A stretch of DNA of 64,000 bases. Origin: Halovenus sp. (GTDB taxonomy: Archaea > Halobacteriota > Halobacteria > Halobacteriales > Haloarculaceae). Made by a program: the position numbers and the translations under genes. The stretch spans positions 1-64,000 of the forward strand of contig PUNZ01000173.1 in assembly GCA_003551945.1 (NCBI GenBank), given 5' to 3'. The notes under the pieces were generated by a model, which did no database searches, was not told where the DNA came from, and saw only the letters and a program-made list of their open reading frames with translations. Positions 62,046 to 64,000 of this stretch are shown piece after piece; the stretch's first letter is position 1, and each line of letters begins with the position of its first letter.

Positions 62046-63719
62046 ATGACCTGGCAGGCGACGATACTTGTCACACCGACGCTATTTGCGGTAGTGCTCG
62101 CGGCGTTACTGTCAGGATACGGACTGTACCAGTTACACGCAGGTAACCGCAGCCCTGTTGTACTCCTGTTTTTTTGGATTACCCTCGCCACGCTTGTCTG
62201 GACTGGATTCTCAGCGCTCAAGTTGCTCCACACGGACCCTGAGACGAAACTATTGTTCTATCAGATACTCCATATCGGTGCTGCCGCCTTGCCACCGCTT
62301 TTGTTCTGTTTCATCCTTGCCTACACCGACCGGACAGAGTGGTTGCACCCGGCATTACTCGGTGGTATTTTTGCCGTTCCTGCTCTCTTTGTGGCACTGC
62401 TGTTTCTCAACCCCGCGAACATTGTGATACAAGACGTTCACGTCATGACGAACGAACTTGTGTTACTGCGCGTTGAGAGCGGCCCAGGATTTCTCGTCTT
62501 TTTGTTATTTAGTACGGTATTTGTCAGTGCCGGCGTTGGGATAATGCTACTTGAATTACGACAGGTCGGTGCCACATACTATCCGCAGGCAGCGCTCATC
62601 ACCCTCGCCGTCCTTGTTCCGCTGGTATTTGGTGGATTAAATGCACTGTCTGTGCCACCGTTTATCCAAGATGGACCGAACCTAGTGCCGACATCTGCTG
62701 CAGTGTCAACGGCCGCACTGGCTCTGCTCTTGAGCCGATATCGGCTGTTTAGCCGTCCGCCATTGGCATATGCCACCGCGATGAAGTATTCGCCCGATGC
62801 ACTGTTTGTGCTTGACCAAAAGGAACAGATTGTGCATGCAAATGAGAGAGGTACTGCGATTCTAAACGAAATGGGAGGTCAACTGGGTGAGACGCTGACG
62901 AAGCATCTCTCGGGCTTCAATCCAGAGGCGGATTCCGGACAGCTCAGAGAGGTCTCAGGACGGTCAGGGGAGACAACGTACCAAAGAATAGTCGTAACTC
63001 CACTGGAGCGCGGGGGAAGGTTCATCGGTTGGGTCGTCTTGTTGCGAGATGAGACGACGCAATACGAACAAACCCGGTTGTTAGAGGAAAAGAACGACAA
63101 GTTAGAACAGTTCAGCAGCGTCGTCTCACATGACCTTAGAAACCCGCTCGGGGTTGCACAACTCAGGCTCGAACTGCTGCAAGAGGAGGTGAGCAGTGAC
63201 CATATTCCGCCAATTGAGCGGGCGTTGACGCGTATGGAACTCCTCATTGACGACCTATTGGCACTGGCTCGTGAGGGAAAGAAGGTGCGGGAGTTTGAGA
63301 CAGTTCCTCTCAACGTCCTTATCCAACGGTGCTGGGAGAATGTCGAGACAGGTGGTGCACAGCTTGAGCTCAACAGTGATGGATTCATACGGGCGGATGA
63401 AAGCCGGATTGAGCAACTGATTGAAAACCTCTTTCGAAACGCAATCGAGCGCGGCGGTGAGGGGGTGAACGTGACAGTTGGTGAGTTGCCAGGCGGCTTT
63501 TACATCGAAGATGATGGACTGGGCATTGCACCCGCAGACGTTGAGGCAGTGTTTGAAAGCGGCTATTCGACGACACCAGACGGGACTGGTCTGGGACTCT
63601 ATATTGTTCAAGAGATTGTCAAAGCTCACGGCTGGGAGATAGCGCTTACAGAGAGTTCAACAGGTGGTGCGCGCTTTGAGATTACGGGGGTCGAGTACGT
63701 GGCATGGCCCAAGAACTGA
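62046..63719 (+). CDS. Sensor histidine kinase with N-terminal 7TM domain and PAS domain
   Basis: Kinase of 557 residues. Seven hydrophobic segments (about 8-230) form the 7TM sensor module, followed by a PAS-like region (about 245-340). The H-box SSVVSHDLRNPLG has the phospho-accepting His362. The HATPase domain shows IENLFRNAIERG, EDDGLGIAP and GTGLGLYIVQEIV. It is similar in layout to the kinase at 399-2069 but differs in the H-box, so it is a separate family member rather than a recent copy. No response regulator is adjacent. Confidence 0.87.
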   Translation: MTWQATILVTPTLFAVVLAALLSGYGLYQLHAGNRSPVVLLFFWITLATLVWTGFSALKLLHTDPETKLLFYQILHIGAAALPPLLFCFILAYTDRTEWLHPALLGGIFAVPALFVALLFLNPANIVIQDVHVMTNELVLLRVESGPGFLVFLLFSTVFVSAGVGIMLLELRQVGATYYPQAALITLAVLVPLVFGGLNALSVPPFIQDGPNLVPTSAAVSTAALALLLSRYRLFSRPPLAYATAMKYSPDALFVLDQKEQIVHANERGTAILNEMGGQLGETLTKHLSGFNPEADSGQLREVSGRSGETTYQRIVVTPLERGGRFIGWVVLLRDETTQYEQTRLLEEKNDKLEQFSSVVSHDLRNPLGVAQLRLELLQEEVSSDHIPPIERALTRMELLIDDLLALAREGKKVREFETVPLNVLIQRCWENVETGGAQLELNSDGFIRADESRIEQLIENLFRNAIERGGEGVNVTVGELPGGFYIEDDGLGIAPADVEAVFESGYSTTPDGTGLGLYIVQEIVKAHGWEIALTESSTGGARFEITGVEYVAWPKN

Positions 63720-63767
63720 AAGCAGGCTACCCCAAAGGAGTATGATTCTGCAGGACGAACAACACGT

Positions 63768-64000
63768 ATGGTTGATGTCGGCGGCGAGTGGAATCAAACA
63801 CAACTTGAGACGTTCCTTGCTGAGGCAGTCGTTCCGGTTCGGATTGGCTGTCACCACCCAGATGGCGGCCTCTGGATGCTCTCGCTCTGGTATCAGTTCG
63901 CAGACGGGACGATTCAGTGTGCGACCGGTGAGTCATCCGCGATTGTCTCTTTTCTCCGAAAAAACCAAGAGGTCTCCTTCGAGATATCGACGAACCATCC
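63768..64000 (+). CDS. Pyridoxamine-5'-phosphate-oxidase-like flavin protein (N-terminal part)
   Basis: An open frame from ATG 63768 runs past the right edge. The 77 visible residues (WNQTQLETFLAEAVVPVRIG, then LWMLSLWYQFADGTIQCATG, then IVSFLRKNQEVSFEIS) match the split-barrel flavin/F420-binding fold seen in PPOX-like proteins. Such proteins bind FMN or F420 and oxidise or reduce small substrates. The C-terminal half and any key binding residues are outside the window. Confidence 0.65.
   Translation, partial: MVDVGGEWNQTQLETFLAEAVVPVRIGCHHPDGGLWMLSLWYQFADGTIQCATGESSAIVSFLRKNQEVSFEISTNH

Noticed and set aside
1..64000. CRISPR array, rRNA operon, replication origin
   Set aside because: No regularly spaced repeats, no rRNA-like sequence, and no orc1/cdc6 gene with flanking ORB-like repeats was seen.

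Overview
This window is chromosomal DNA from a halophilic archaeon (class Halobacteria). The predicted proteins are strongly acidic, and several lipoproteins pair a twin-arginine signal with a lipobox. There are archaeal-type information genes (pelota, PDCD5, PolB, D-aminoacyl-tRNA deacylase, GHMP shikimate kinase, UbaA). Many genes start with little or no leader behind an AT-rich box. The base composition looks moderate for a haloarchaeon, which suggests a lower-GC lineage such as the Haloquadratum group; that placement is a guess. The genes are densely packed. I see no rRNA, complete tRNA or CRISPR array.

Layout. 0-8 kb: a 7TM histidine kinase, a NurA-like nuclease, a SIMPL lipoprotein, a DUF1611 protein, an MtaB-type tRNA methylthiotransferase and hisS. 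8-13.6 kb: an acidic lipoprotein, a PDCD5/PP-loop pair, membrane and hydrolase genes, an FMN reductase and a nuclease-like DUF5787 protein. 13.6-18.2 kb: a single-chain glutamate synthase behind a perfect palindrome. 18.5-25.3 kb: a hydrolase, a cysteine-less alkyltransferase-like protein, pelota, a GAF histidine kinase, an MBL hydrolase and a CPA2 antiporter whose 3' end is tandemly duplicated. 25.3-35 kb: an acyl-CoA synthetase, a CadD-like transporter, two small genes of 47 and 56 codons, UbaA, DtdA, a DUF63 membrane protein, an HD hydrolase and a FAD oxidoreductase. 35.1-40.6 kb: four one-strand genes, two of them joined to the next by ATGA overlaps, for N-terminally anchored extracytoplasmic proteins (probably a pilus or secretion accessory set).

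40.6-50.3 kb: OsmC, a small zinc-ribbon protein, an Lhr-type helicase, a Nudix hydrolase, and aroK-aroQ. Just after aroQ comes a 1.7-kb accessory insert. It is bounded by two diverged copies of the aroQ 3' end and carries a GNAT-TnpB chimeric pseudogene, a structured IS200/IS605-type right end and a MazF/PemK toxin-antitoxin pair. surE and a serine hydrolase follow. 50.4-60.3 kb: sufCBD behind a DtxR-like operator candidate, a large lipoprotein, and the replicative polymerase PolB with a LAGLIDADG intein in motif B. 60.3-64 kb: a structured, possibly RNA-coding intergenic region, dinB, a second 7TM histidine kinase and the start of a flavin split-barrel protein.

Working together: sufC, sufB and sufD form one Fe-S assembly operon. 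aroK and aroQ are two steps of aromatic amino acid synthesis. PolB and DinB are divergently placed replicative and translesion polymerases. Three histidine kinases are present, but no response regulator is visible. The most unusual parts are the aroQ-tail insert, the intein, the orphan pilin-like operon, the two repair- or hydrolase-family proteins lacking their catalytic residue, and the structured region upstream of dinB.
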